From: Mycolicibacterium tokaiense
Lineage (GTDB): Bacteria > Actinomycetota > Actinomycetes > Mycobacteriales > Mycobacteriaceae
Assembly (NCBI RefSeq): GCF_010725885.1
Contig: NZ_AP022600.1
Location: forward strand, 186,001-250,000
Direction: 5' to 3'
Length of the DNA stretch: 64,000 nt
Notes under the pieces: generated by a model
Told to the model about the DNA's origin: nothing
The model's database searches: none
The model's input: the letters and a program-made list of their open reading frames with translations, nothing else
Position numbers and translations under genes: made by a program
Shown here: positions 25,374 to 34,109 of the stretch, in pieces
Layout of the letters: the number at the start of each line of letters is the position of its first letter
Position numbering within the stretch: position 1 is the first letter of the stretch

Positions 25374-26657
25374 ATGGCTACACACATCGAACGGCAGCAG
25401 CTCTCTTCGCAAGGCAGGGTCCTGGTGGTGGGGATGGGCGTCACCGGCACCGCTACCGCAGCACGGCTGCGCGCGGCCGGCTGGACCCCGGTGATCGTCG
25501 AACGCGCAGAACAACGGCGTCGAGGCGGCTACTTCGTCGGGCTGTTCCAGTCCGGAATGATCGCGGCAGACCGTCTCGGAATTCTCGCCCATCTCCACGA
25601 CCGCAATCCCGAGGGCCGCAGCTATCTGGCCAACCGCGCCGGCAGGCGTGGCCGCACTTTCTCCATGAAGGACCTTCCGGGGCAACCGTGGTTGATGCTG
25701 CGCGGTGATGCCGAAGAAGCGGCCTTCGCCACCCTTCCCGATGACGTCGAGGTGCGGTACTCGACGGTGCCGACTGCGATCATCCAGGATGACGACGGCG
25801 TGGACGTCACGTTGTACAACACGGTGACCGGCCAGACGGTGACAGAACGTTTTGCTCTCGTGGTCGGGGCCGACGGCCTCCGCTCGACGGTGCGAAAACT
25901 GGCCTTCGGGCCGCACGAGGATTACCTTCATCGGCTCGGCTACATGGTCGCCGCATTCGAATTCCCCGGTACCCCAGCTGGTCTGGAACCAGGGATGAGC
26001 ATTCAGCTGGTCGAGCCCGACCGGGCCATGTGGGTGTTCGCGTTCGCCGACCACAACCCGACCATCATGATCTCCTACCGCACCGATGACGTCGACGCCG
26101 AGTTCACCCGTCCCGCGCCCGAACGTATCCGTGAGGTGTTCTCCGATCGCCCGCTGGGCGCCACCTTGAGCGACGTGCTCGACGCGCTCGATCACACGAA
26201 CGACGTCCTGTTCGATTCAGCCGAACAGGTCCGCGCCCGGAGCTGGCACCGCGGGCGTGTCGTCCTTGTCGGCGACGCCGCCTGGTGCGTGACGTTGTAC
26301 GCCGGCATGGGTGTGTCCGCCGGACTCATCGGCGCCGACCTCTTGGGTGAGGTTCTCGAACGCCACCCCGGCGACGTGGCGACGGCGCTGAGCGAGTGGG
26401 AGCATGGCCTGCGGCCCTTCATCGAGGAGTACCAGAAGGTGGGGTTGAAGCAGCGGCCCTTCTTCGTCCCGGACGCGCCGCGCCAGATCCGGATGCGCTG
26501 GGTCCTGTCGGCACTGACCCGGTTCGCCGTCGGTCGGCGTCTGCTCAGCAAGCTGCTGGAGCGATCCGTGGAGGTGCGCACCAGCGACATCACCGCCATG
26601 GCTCTCCAGGCTCTGCCGACAACCCCCGCCCACCAGGCAAACCCGGCCCGGGTATGA
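25374..26657 (+). CDS. FAD-dependent monooxygenase (PHBH/TetX-like)
   Basis: A 427-residue group A flavoprotein hydroxylase. The dinucleotide-binding motif GMGVTGTATAARLRAAG is at about residue 19, the DG motif is in VVGADGLRSTVRK and the second FAD motif is LVGDAAWCVTLYAGMG. It would use NAD(P)H and O2 to hydroxylate an unknown substrate. Several in-frame ATGs exist (25323, 25344, 25356, 25374); 25374 is chosen because the operator occupies the preceding 27 bases and no better ribosome site exists upstream. Substrate might be an antibiotic or an aromatic compound, since such TetR-linked genes are often detoxifying. ATGA overlap with the TetR gene. Confidence 0.85.
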   Translation: MATHIERQQLSSQGRVLVVGMGVTGTATAARLRAAGWTPVIVERAEQRRRGGYFVGLFQSGMIAADRLGILAHLHDRNPEGRSYLANRAGRRGRTFSMKDLPGQPWLMLRGDAEEAAFATLPDDVEVRYSTVPTAIIQDDDGVDVTLYNTVTGQTVTERFALVVGADGLRSTVRKLAFGPHEDYLHRLGYMVAAFEFPGTPAGLEPGMSIQLVEPDRAMWVFAFADHNPTIMISYRTDDVDAEFTRPAPERIREVFSDRPLGATLSDVLDALDHTNDVLFDSAEQVRARSWHRGRVVLVGDAAWCVTLYAGMGVSAGLIGADLLGEVLERHPGDVATALSEWEHGLRPFIEEYQKVGLKQRPFFVPDAPRQIRMRWVLSALTRFAVGRRLLSKLLERSVEVRTSDITAMALQALPTTPAHQANPARV

Positions 26658-27373
26658 AAGTACCTGTGGCCCCCGAACTCCCCGACCTCCCGGAACTCCG
26701 TTCTGCGACAGCGGCTCGGATTCTCGCGGCTGCTGAAGACCTGCTGCAGCGCCGCGGCGGCAAAGCCGTCACGGTGGCCGACGTGGCGCAGAAAGCGCAC
26801 GTCGGCAAGGGCACGGTGTACCTGTACTGGTCGAGCAAGGCCGACCTGCTGCTCGGACTGATCGGTCGTGATTTCCTGAGTCTGGCCGCGGAATTCACCA
26901 CCGAGCTGCGGGCCGACCCTGATCTGGCCCGACCGTCGCGACTGTTTCCCAGCCTCATGCGCAGAGCGGCCCACCGCACCTTCGTCAGGGCCATGCTGCG
27001 CAATGACGAGGAGCTGCTCGGCGCACTCACCGACGATCCCAGAGCCGCTGCGCTCCTGGACGCGCTGGGGCCTGATGCACTGATGAACACCCTGCTGCCG
27101 TCGTGGCGGGAGAATTCTCTGGCCCGCACCGACTGGCCGCCGGCCGATCAGGCGTATGCGCTGATGGCCCTGTACCGGGGGTTTCTCCTGCTCGACAGCG
27201 AGTCGCCGGAAACCTCGCCGGACGGTGACCCCTCGGTGGTCCTGGCCCGCGCAGTCACGGCACTGCTGGGACCGGAGCGGCCGTCGCGCGCTCAGATGCG
27301 CGCGGTCGCCGCCGACGGTATCGAATTCCTGGACCGGGGAGTCGACGTGGTGCTGCGCATCATCTCGCCGTGA
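26654..27373 (+). CDS. TetR-family transcriptional regulator
   Basis: A 239-residue regulator. The N-terminal HTH is TAARILAAAEDLLQRRGG with VTVADVAQKAHVGKGTVYLY, a classic TetR recognition helix. The C-terminal region is an all-helical ligand-binding domain without obvious relatives. It overlaps the monooxygenase by four bases, so it would be made from the promoter it probably represses. The twin ACTGACC-type inverted repeats at 25.3 kb are its likely binding sites. Its end overlaps the convergent cysQ gene by 14 bases. Confidence 0.88.
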   Translation: MKVPVAPELPDLPELRSATAARILAAAEDLLQRRGGKAVTVADVAQKAHVGKGTVYLYWSSKADLLLGLIGRDFLSLAAEFTTELRADPDLARPSRLFPSLMRRAAHRTFVRAMLRNDEELLGALTDDPRAAALLDALGPDALMNTLLPSWRENSLARTDWPPADQAYALMALYRGFLLLDSESPETSPDGDPSVVLARAVTALLGPERPSRAQMRAVAADGIEFLDRGVDVVLRIISP

Positions 27374-28091
27374 CGGCCAGCACCGCATCGGCCAACTCGG
27401 GCCGGCACACGATGAGATCCGGCAGTGACAGGTTCTCCTGGTTGTAGACCAGCGGTGAGCCGTCGATGCGCGAGGTGAACAGACCGGCGGCGCGGGCCAC
27501 GGCCACCGGTGCGGCCGAATCCCACTCGTACTGACCACCGGCATGGACGTAGACGTCGGCGCGGCCCTGCACCACGGCGGACACCTTGGCACCCGCACTA
27601 CCCATTTCGACCAGGGTTCCGTCGAGTTCGTCGCGGACCGCCAGCGCGATCGCCGGTGGGCGGGTACGTGAGACGATCACCCGCGGCGGGCCTGCGACGG
27701 GGGCCGGGGCCGGCACGTCGGGAGTGGCCAGCGTCTCCCCCTGGGCGGGCAGGGCCACGGCTCCGGCCACCAACTCCCCGCTCTGCCACAACGCCACATG
27801 CACCGCCCAGTCCTCGCGACCGAGCTCGGAGAACTCCCGGGTGCCGTCAAGCGGGTCGACGATCCACACCCGCTCGGCGCGCAGCCGAGCCGGGTTGTCG
27901 GCACCCTCCTCGGAGAGCACCACGTCCTCCGGACGCGCCGCGGCCAGCGCGGCCATCAGGAACTCATGAGAGCGACGGTCCCCCGCGTCCTTGCGGTCCA
28001 AGGCATCGGCTCCGGCGAACTCCTCGCGCACCTCGAGCAGCAGCTCGCCGGCCTCGGTGGCCAACCGCGCGGCCAGCGCGTGATCACTCAT
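27360..28091 (-). CDS. cysQ: 3'(2'),5'-bisphosphate nucleotidase CysQ
   Basis: A 243-residue Mg-dependent phosphatase of the inositol monophosphatase superfamily, removing the 3'-phosphate of PAP or PAPS and so recycling the product of sulfation. Motifs are LSEEGAD, DPLDGTREF (metal-binding Asp pairs) and EWDSAAP. ATG 28091 overlaps the end of cysNC by eight bases, which ties it to the sulfate-activation operon. From memory, in M. tuberculosis cysQ is elsewhere in the genome, so this linkage is notable. A general inositol phosphatase activity is the alternative. Confidence 0.85.
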   Translation of the reverse strand: MSDHALAARLATEAGELLLEVREEFAGADALDRKDAGDRRSHEFLMAALAAARPEDVVLSEEGADNPARLRAERVWIVDPLDGTREFSELGREDWAVHVALWQSGELVAGAVALPAQGETLATPDVPAPAPVAGPPRVIVSRTRPPAIALAVRDELDGTLVEMGSAGAKVSAVVQGRADVYVHAGGQYEWDSAAPVAVARAAGLFTSRIDGSPLVYNQENLSLPDLIVCRPELADAVLAVTAR

Positions 28092-29940
28092 GGACACCGC
28101 TGCCGAGCAGATCGATCACCTGCTGGGCCAGCTCGTCGGGCGTGTGATCGGGTGTCAACCGCAGATCGGGACGCTTGGGCCGCTGATAGGGGCTGTCGAT
28201 GCCGGTGAAATGCGTGATCTCGCCCGCGCGCGCCTTGGCGTAGAGACCCTTGGGATCACGGCGTTCGCAGTCGGCCAGCGGGGTGTCGCAGAACACCTCG
28301 AAGAACTCGAAACCCTGGTCCCCGTGCACCTTCCGAGCCAGCTCCCGGTGCTCTTCGAGCGGGCTGATCGCGGGCACCAACACGGTCAGGCCGGAATCGG
28401 CCATCAGCGTGGCGATGTGGGCCAGCCGACGCAGGTTCTCGGCGCGGTCGGCCATCGAGAAGCCGAGGTCGGCATTGAGTCCATGGCGCAGGTTGTCGCC
28501 GTCGAGAACATAGGCAGGGCAGCCCTTTTCGAGCAGCTTCTGCTCCACGAGCGCGGCCACCGAGCTCTTTCCCGAGCCGGACAGGCCGGTGAACCAGACC
28601 GTGCGCCCCTTCGAGAGCCGGTCGTCGGCGCACACCAGCGACTGGTGCCGCACGGTGTTCGGGGTGGCGGTGCGGGTGGCCACCGGAGTGGTGTCGCGCA
28701 CCATGCCTGCAGCGACGGTGCTGTTGGTGTCCGGGTCGATCAGGATGAACGAACCGGTGGCCGCGTTACGGGAGTACTCGTCGAGCAGCAGCGGCTGCTG
28801 CGTGCGCAGGGTGATGCGGCCGAGTTCGTTGAGCTTCAACGCCGTTGCGCTCTTGTCGCGGTGCAGGGTGTTGACGTCCAGGCGGTAGTCCAGCGCCGCC
28901 ACCCGCGCCCTGGTGGTCCTGGTGGTGTGCTTGATGACATAGTCGCGGCCCGGCTCCAGCGCGGCGTTGTCCGCCATCCAGCAAACGGTGGCGTCGAAGT
29001 CCTGCGTGGCGTGCGGCTGATTCTTGGTGCGGGTGATCATGTCACCGCGAGAGATGTCGATGTCGTCGGCCAGGCTGATCGACACCGCCATGGGCGGGAA
29101 GGCCTCCTGCACCGGACCGGTGGGACCGTCGATCACGGTGATGTGACTGGTCTTGCCACCCGGCAGCACCACCACCTCGTCACCCGGGCGCATGACGCCG
29201 CTGGCGACGGTACCGGCGTAACTGCGGTGGTCGGCGTGCTCGCGGGTCTGCGGCCGGATCACGTACTGCACCGGGAAGCGCACGTCGGTCAGATTGCGGT
29301 CACCGGCGATGTAGACCTCTTCGAGGTGACTCAGCAGCGCCGGGCCCTCGTACCAGGGGGTGTTGGCGCTCTTGGTCACCACGTTGTCGCCCTGCAGGGC
29401 CGACATCGGGATGGTGGTGACGTCGTGGACGTCCAGACGTGCTGCGAAGGCGTGGAATTCGTCGCGGATGTCGTCGAACTTCTGCTGGTCCCAGTCGATG
29501 AGATCCATCTTGTTGACGGCCAGCACGATGTGCTGGATGCCCAGCAGCGAGGCCAGGAAGGCGTGCCGCCGGGACTGTTCGAGCAGCCCGTGGCGGGCGT
29601 CGACCAGCACGATGGCCAGCTGGGCGGTGGAGGTGCCGGTCACCATGTTGCGGGTGTACTGGATGTGCCCCGGGGTGTCGGCGATGATGAATTTGCGCTT
29701 GGGCGTGGCGAAGTAGCGGTAGGCCACGTCGATGGTGATGCCCTGTTCGCGCTCGCTGCGCAGCCCGTCGGTGACCAGCGCCAGGTCGGTGTAGTCGTGC
29801 CCGCGCTCCTTGGAGGTGCGCTCGACGGCGGCCAGCTGGTCTTCCATCACGGCCTTGGAGTCGAACAGCAACCGGCCGATCAGGGTGGATTTGCCGTCGT
29901 CGACGGACCCGGCCGTCGCCAGGCGTAGCAACGTTTGCAT
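28084..29940 (-). CDS. cysNC: bifunctional sulfate adenylyltransferase subunit 1 / APS kinase
   Basis: A 618-residue fusion. The N-terminal EF-Tu-like GTPase (CysN) has GSVDDGKSTLIG, DTPGH and NKMD motifs and drives APS synthesis by CysD. The C-terminal APS kinase (CysC) from about residue 440 has TGLSGSGKSSVA, LDGDNLRHGLN and the lid region, making PAPS. ATG at 29940 shares one base with the cysD stop (TGATG). The arrangement equals M. tuberculosis Rv1285-Rv1286. The pathway feeds cysteine synthesis and sulfolipid or other sulfation. Confidence 0.95.
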   Translation of the reverse strand: MQTLLRLATAGSVDDGKSTLIGRLLFDSKAVMEDQLAAVERTSKERGHDYTDLALVTDGLRSEREQGITIDVAYRYFATPKRKFIIADTPGHIQYTRNMVTGTSTAQLAIVLVDARHGLLEQSRRHAFLASLLGIQHIVLAVNKMDLIDWDQQKFDDIRDEFHAFAARLDVHDVTTIPMSALQGDNVVTKSANTPWYEGPALLSHLEEVYIAGDRNLTDVRFPVQYVIRPQTREHADHRSYAGTVASGVMRPGDEVVVLPGGKTSHITVIDGPTGPVQEAFPPMAVSISLADDIDISRGDMITRTKNQPHATQDFDATVCWMADNAALEPGRDYVIKHTTRTTRARVAALDYRLDVNTLHRDKSATALKLNELGRITLRTQQPLLLDEYSRNAATGSFILIDPDTNSTVAAGMVRDTTPVATRTATPNTVRHQSLVCADDRLSKGRTVWFTGLSGSGKSSVAALVEQKLLEKGCPAYVLDGDNLRHGLNADLGFSMADRAENLRRLAHIATLMADSGLTVLVPAISPLEEHRELARKVHGDQGFEFFEVFCDTPLADCERRDPKGLYAKARAGEITHFTGIDSPYQRPKRPDLRLTPDHTPDELAQQVIDLLGSGVHE

Positions 29941-30863
29941 CAGAAGTAGCCCTCCCGCTTGCGGTCTTCCATGCCGGCCTCGGAGATCCGGTCGTCGGCG
30001 CGGGTGGCGCCGCGTTCGGTCAGTCGCGACACCGCGGTCTCGTCGATCACCTGTTGCACTGTCTGCGCGGTGGATTCGACACACCCGGTGCAGGTGACGT
30101 CGCCGACGGTGCGGAACCGCACACTGGTCTCGAAGACCGGCTCGTCCTCGCGGGGCTGCATGAAATCGTGCACCGCCAGCAACATGCCGTCGCGCTGGAA
30201 CACCGGCCGGGTGTGGGCGTAGTAGATCGACGGCAGGGTGATCTCCTCGGCGCCGATGTAGGCCCAGATGTCGTACTCGGTCCAGTTGGACAGCGGGAAA
30301 ACCCGGATGTGCTCACCCTTGCGGTGGCGGCCGTTGTAGAGGTTCCACAGCTCGGGGCGCTGGTTTTTCGGGTCCCACTGGCCGAACTCGTCGCGGAAGC
30401 TGTAGACCCGCTCCTTGGCGCGGGCCTTCTCCTCGTCGCGGCGGGCGCCACCGAAGGCAGCGTCGAACTTGTTCTCCCGGATGCCGCGCAGCAGCGTCAC
30501 GGTCTGCAGCGGGTTGCGCGAGGGACCGTTGTCGACCACGCGGCCGGCGGCGATGTCGTCCTCGACGCTGGCCACCACCAGGCGGACGCCGTGCTGGGCC
30601 ACCAGTGCATCGCGGGTGGCGATCACCTCGTCGAAGTTGTGGCCGGTGTCGACGTGCATCACCGGGAAGGGCAACCGCCCGGGCAGGAACGCCTTGACCG
30701 CCAGATGCAGCATCACGATCGAGTCCTTGCCACCGGAGAACAGCAGCACCGGGCGCTCGAATTCGGCCGCGACCTCGCGGATGATGTGGATGGCCTCGGC
30801 CTCGAGTGAGCGCAGATGGCTCAGCTCGTACTGGCCCGCAACGGGCTCCTGCGTGAGGGTCAT
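29940..30863 (-). CDS. cysD: sulfate adenylyltransferase subunit 2
   Basis: A 307-residue N-type ATP pyrophosphatase. The PP loop is LLFSGGKDSIVMLHLA, followed by HVDTGHNFDE; RVFPLSNWTEYDIW and the Cys pair CTGC near the C-terminus are family features. It adenylates sulfate in complex with CysN. ATG at 30863 follows GAGGAAAAG, so two upstream in-frame starts are rejected. A SigA-like promoter lies at 30898-30926. It is divergent from the GIY-YIG-like gene. Confidence 0.95.
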   Translation of the reverse strand: MTLTQEPVAGQYELSHLRSLEAEAIHIIREVAAEFERPVLLFSGGKDSIVMLHLAVKAFLPGRLPFPVMHVDTGHNFDEVIATRDALVAQHGVRLVVASVEDDIAAGRVVDNGPSRNPLQTVTLLRGIRENKFDAAFGGARRDEEKARAKERVYSFRDEFGQWDPKNQRPELWNLYNGRHRKGEHIRVFPLSNWTEYDIWAYIGAEEITLPSIYYAHTRPVFQRDGMLLAVHDFMQPREDEPVFETSVRFRTVGDVTCTGCVESTAQTVQQVIDETAVSRLTERGATRADDRISEAGMEDRKREGYF

Positions 30864-30897
30864 TCTTTTCCTCATAAAGTTGGTAGAACTGACCAGG

Positions 30898-30926
30898 ATT
30901 ACAACCTTAACCCGAAATAGAACCAA
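30898..30926 (-). promoter_or_regulatory. SigA-type promoter of cysD-cysNC-cysQ
   Basis: On the minus strand a -35 TTGGTT (30926-30921) and a -10 TGTAAT (30903-30898) are spaced by 17 bases; the -10 matches consensus at five of six positions. Transcription would start near 30891, giving a leader of about 28 bases before the cysD ATG. The region is markedly AT-richer than its surroundings. Confidence 0.6.
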
Positions 30927-30969
30927 ACGACGGTCGTGGTGTCAACGCCTGCCACTAGGCTTGCCCACC

Positions 30970-31590
30970 ATGGCCGACTCGATCTCCGCCAAGAAGACGG
31001 CCGACGCGGTCGCCAAGTTCGTCGACGCGCCGATCCACACCCGCGACGAGGTGTTCGCCGACCCCTGCCCCATCCCCGAAGCAGCCGGGGCGGTCGGCTG
31101 GTGGTTCCGGGAGATCCCGGGTGACATCGACGTCACCGGCTGCCACACCCGCGACGGCTGGACCCTGCTCTATGTCGGGATCAGCCCCGGACCACCTCCG
31201 GCGAACGGCAAGCCTCAGGTCGTCCAGGACATCCGCCGACGCACCCGTTATCACTTCGGCGCCGGCGGTGCGAGTGCGGACGGCTCGCCGCTGCGCCTCT
31301 CCCTCGGGATCCTGCTGGGCTACGAACTGCGCCGGGTCGGATCGGGACGTAAACAGACCTTCACCGCGGACGAGGCCACGCTGACGCAGTGGATGGCCGA
31401 GAACGCCGCGGTGTCCTGGGTGCTGCACCCCGAGCCCTGGTACCTCGAGGCCAAGCTGCTGGGTGCGCTGGAGCTGCCGCTGAACTTTCAGGGCAACGAG
31501 CGCAACGCCTTCGCCCCGGAACTGCGCCGCCGCCGCAAGGCGGCAGCAGTGAAAGCCGGAAAGATGCGTGTGCTCGCCGAGTGGAGTTAG
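30970..31590 (+). CDS. GIY-YIG nuclease-like protein
   Basis: A 206-residue soluble protein with a segment resembling the GIY-YIG core: WTLLYVGISPGPPP in the place of the G-I-Y and Y-I-G strands, followed by RRRTRYHFG and late GNERNAF. The C-terminus is Arg/Lys rich (LRRRRKAAAVKAGK). The active-site geometry appears incomplete compared with UvrC-type enzymes, so nuclease activity is uncertain. ATG 30970 starts 107 bases from cysD, divergently. The stop overlaps the stop of the convergent carbonic anhydrase gene in TTAG. Confidence 0.65.
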   Translation: MADSISAKKTADAVAKFVDAPIHTRDEVFADPCPIPEAAGAVGWWFREIPGDIDVTGCHTRDGWTLLYVGISPGPPPANGKPQVVQDIRRRTRYHFGAGGASADGSPLRLSLGILLGYELRRVGSGRKQTFTADEATLTQWMAENAAVSWVLHPEPWYLEAKLLGALELPLNFQGNERNAFAPELRRRRKAAAVKAGKMRVLAEWS

Positions 31591-32078
31591 CCGCTCACCT
31601 CGGCCAGCCGGCCCGTCGCCACGTCGAAGACGAACCCCCGCAAGGATTCGTGTCTCGTCACAAACGGACTGGCCTCGATGCGCCGCAACGACTGCCGTAC
31701 ATCCTCGTCCAGGTCCTGGAAGGCCTCGGCGGCCCACTCCGGCTTGATGCCGATCTCGTCCTGGATCTGCTGCTTGAAGCCGTCATCGGTAAAAGTGAGC
31801 ATGCCGCAGTCGGTGTGGTGGATCAGGATGATCTCCCGGGTGCCGAGCAGTCGCTGACTGATCGCCAGAGACCGGATCTCGTCATCGGTGATCACTCCCC
31901 CGGCATTTCGGATCACGTGGGCCTCGCCGTCACGCAACCCCAGGATGCGGTAGACGTCGAGCCGGGCGTCCATGCAGGCGACCACGGCGACGTGCCTGCT
32001 CGGCGGCAATGGCAGCGGCCCCTCGAAGGTCTCGGCGTAGCGGGCGTTGTTGGCCAGGTACTCGTCGGTGACAGACAT
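31587..32078 (-). CDS. canA: beta-carbonic anhydrase (Rv1284 type)
   Basis: A 163-residue zinc enzyme interconverting CO2 and bicarbonate. The ligands are Cys and Asp in ACMDARLDV and the His/Cys pair in HHTDCGM. It belongs to the short type of mycobacterial enzyme, and its position beside oppB and cysD matches M. tuberculosis Rv1284. ATG at 32078 begins the conserved region, whereas upstream frame sequence is Arg-rich and not family-like. It is divergent from the opp operon across 139 bases. Confidence 0.92.
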   Translation of the reverse strand: MSVTDEYLANNARYAETFEGPLPLPPSRHVAVVACMDARLDVYRILGLRDGEAHVIRNAGGVITDDEIRSLAISQRLLGTREIILIHHTDCGMLTFTDDGFKQQIQDEIGIKPEWAAEAFQDLDEDVRQSLRRIEASPFVTRHESLRGFVFDVATGRLAEVSG

Positions 32079-32217
32079 CGTCCGACGGTAGCCCTGCCCA
32101 CCGGAAGCACGAGCAGCTTCGATCGCCCTGATCCGAACACGCCGGACCTCGCCCGCTGCAGGCCAGGGCCACCATCTCTTAACCTGTGCAGATGTCGCCC
32201 AGCCCCGTGAGCCGCGC

Positions 32218-33195
32218 ATGACGCGTTTTCTGACGCGCCGCCTGCTCAACTACGCGGTCCTGCTGGTGCTGGCCTCGTTCTTCACCTTCACCCTCGCCTC
32301 GCTGTCCTTCGAGCCGCTGGACAGCCTGCTGGAACGCAACCCCCGACCGCCGCAGGCGGTGATCGACGCCAAGGCCGCCGAACTGGGCCTCGACCAGCCG
32401 ATCCCGCTGCGCTACCTGGATTGGGCCGCGGGCGCCGTGCAGGGCGACTTCGGCACCACCGTCGGCGGGCAGCCGGTGGCCGACGAGCTGTGGCGCCGCA
32501 TCGGGGTCAGCCTGCGGCTGCTGATCATCGGATCCGTGGTCGGGGCGGTGGTGGGCGTCGTGATCGGCGCCTGGAGCGCGATCCGCCAGTACCGGCTCTC
32601 CGACCGGGTGATCACCGTGCTCGCTCTGCTGGTCATCAGCGCGCCGACGTTCGTGATCGCCAACTTGCTGATCCTGGCCGCGCTGCGGGTGAACTCCATC
32701 CTGGGGATCCAGCTGTTCGACTACATCGGGGAGACCTCCCCCGACCCGGTGTCCGGGTGGTGGAACCAGTTCCTGGACCGGATCCAGCATCTGGTGCTGC
32801 CCACCCTCACGCTGGCCCTCGGCGCCATCGCCGGCTACAGCCGCTACCAGCGCAACGCCATGCTCGACGTGCTGGGCCAGGATTTCATCCGCACCGCCCG
32901 CGCAAAGGGCCTGACGCGGCGGCAGGCACTGTTCAAGCACGGGCTGCGCACCGCGCTCATCCCGATGGCGACCCTGTTCGCCTACGGGGTCGGGGCGCTG
33001 GTCACCGGCGCGGTGTTCGTCGAACAGATCTACGGGTGGCATGGGATGGGCGAATGGACCATCCAGGGCATCAACACCCAGGACACCAACATCGTCGTGG
33101 CGGTGACGCTGTTCTCCGGGGCGGTGGTGCTGTTCTCCGGTCTGCTGTCGGACATCCTCTACGCCCTCCTCGATCCCCGGGTGCGGGCGCAATGA
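32218..33195 (+). CDS. oppB: oligopeptide ABC transporter permease OppB
   Basis: A 325-residue permease of the DppB/OppB type with six helices. Typical segments are MTRFLTRRLLNYAVLLVLAS, an external loop up to about residue 95, and the coupling loop RTARAKGLTRRQALFKHGLR. It corresponds in order and orientation to M. tuberculosis oppB (Rv1283c). The stop overlaps the oppC start (ATGA). The transporter imports peptides; in M. tuberculosis glutathione and peptides have been discussed as substrates. Confidence 0.93.
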   Translation: MTRFLTRRLLNYAVLLVLASFFTFTLASLSFEPLDSLLERNPRPPQAVIDAKAAELGLDQPIPLRYLDWAAGAVQGDFGTTVGGQPVADELWRRIGVSLRLLIIGSVVGAVVGVVIGAWSAIRQYRLSDRVITVLALLVISAPTFVIANLLILAALRVNSILGIQLFDYIGETSPDPVSGWWNQFLDRIQHLVLPTLTLALGAIAGYSRYQRNAMLDVLGQDFIRTARAKGLTRRQALFKHGLRTALIPMATLFAYGVGALVTGAVFVEQIYGWHGMGEWTIQGINTQDTNIVVAVTLFSGAVVLFSGLLSDILYALLDPRVRAQ

Positions 33196-34109
33196 CGGCC
33201 GACTCAGCAGCCGCGCGTTCCGGTCTGCACACCGAGACCTTCACCTCACGGCGGCAACTGGTGCTGCGCCGCTTCCTGCGCAACCGGCCCGCCGTGGTGT
33301 CCGTCGTGCTGCTGGTGCTCATGTTCGTGGGCTGCTACGCCCTGCCCCCGCTGCTGCCGTGGTCCTACACCGATCTGGACTACTACGCGCTGCAGGCACC
33401 GCCGAGCCCGCAGCACTGGTTCGGCACCAACGCCCTGGGCCAGGACATTCTGGCGCTGACCTTGCGCGGCATGCAGAAATCGCTGCTGATCGGCGTCTGC
33501 GTGGCCCTGATCTCGACCGTGATCGCCGCCGCGGTGGGGGCCATCGCCGGGTACTTCGGCGGCTGGCGCGACCGGGTGCTGATGTGGCTGGTGGACCTGC
33601 TGCTGGTGGTGCCCAGCTTCCTGCTGATCGCGATCCTGACCCCGCGGATCCGCGACGGCGGCGGCAGTCTGATCCTGCTGATCGTGCTGCTCGGCGGGTT
33701 CAGCTGGATGATCAGCTCGCGGATCGTGCGCGGTTTGACGATGAGCCTGCGTGAGCGCGAATTCATCAGGGCCGCACGCTACATGGGGGTGCCCAACCGG
33801 CGGATCATCACACGCCACATCCTGCCGAATGTGGCGTCGATCCTGATCATCGACACCGCCCTGAACGTCGGCGTTGCGATCCTCGCCGAAACCGGGCTCA
33901 GCTTCCTGGGATTCGGCGTGCAGCCGCCCGACGTCTCACTGGGCACCCTGATCGCCGACGGCACCAAATCGGTACTCACCTTCCCCTGGGTGTTCCTGTT
34001 CCCCGCCGGCATCCTGGTGCTGATCGTGCTGTGCGCCAACCTGATCGGAGACGGTCTGCGCGACGCGGTGGACCCGGGCGCCGGTGGTCTCAGAAAGCGC
34101 AAGAAGTGA
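33192..34109 (+). CDS. oppC: oligopeptide ABC transporter permease OppC
   Basis: A 305-residue permease. An N-terminal cytoplasmic tail of about 35 residues precedes the first helix. [19 protein letters not shown] is the family signature, and [18 protein letters not shown] is the coupling loop. It pairs with OppB to form the channel. ATG 33192 and the GTGA junction with oppD at 34106 show a tightly coupled operon. Confidence 0.93.
   Translation: MTADSAAARSGLHTETFTSRRQLVLRRFLRNRPAVVSVVLLVLMFVGCYALPPLLPWSYTDLDYYALQAPPSPQHWFGTNALGQDILALTLRGMQKSLLIGVCVALISTVIAAAVGAIAGYFGGWRDRVLMWLVDLLLVVPSFLLIAILTPRIRDGGGSLILLIVLLGGFSWMISSRIVRGLTMSLREREFIRAARYMGVPNRRIITRHILPNVASILIIDTALNVGVAILAETGLSFLGFGVQPPDVSLGTLIADGTKSVLTFPWVFLFPAGILVLIVLCANLIGDGLRDAVDPGAGGLRKRKK

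Noticed and set aside
32079..32217. Riboswitch or leader RNA upstream of oppB
   Set aside because: The 139 bases show no conserved riboswitch elements or strong nested stems, and most of the region is the divergent promoter area of the carbonic anhydrase gene.
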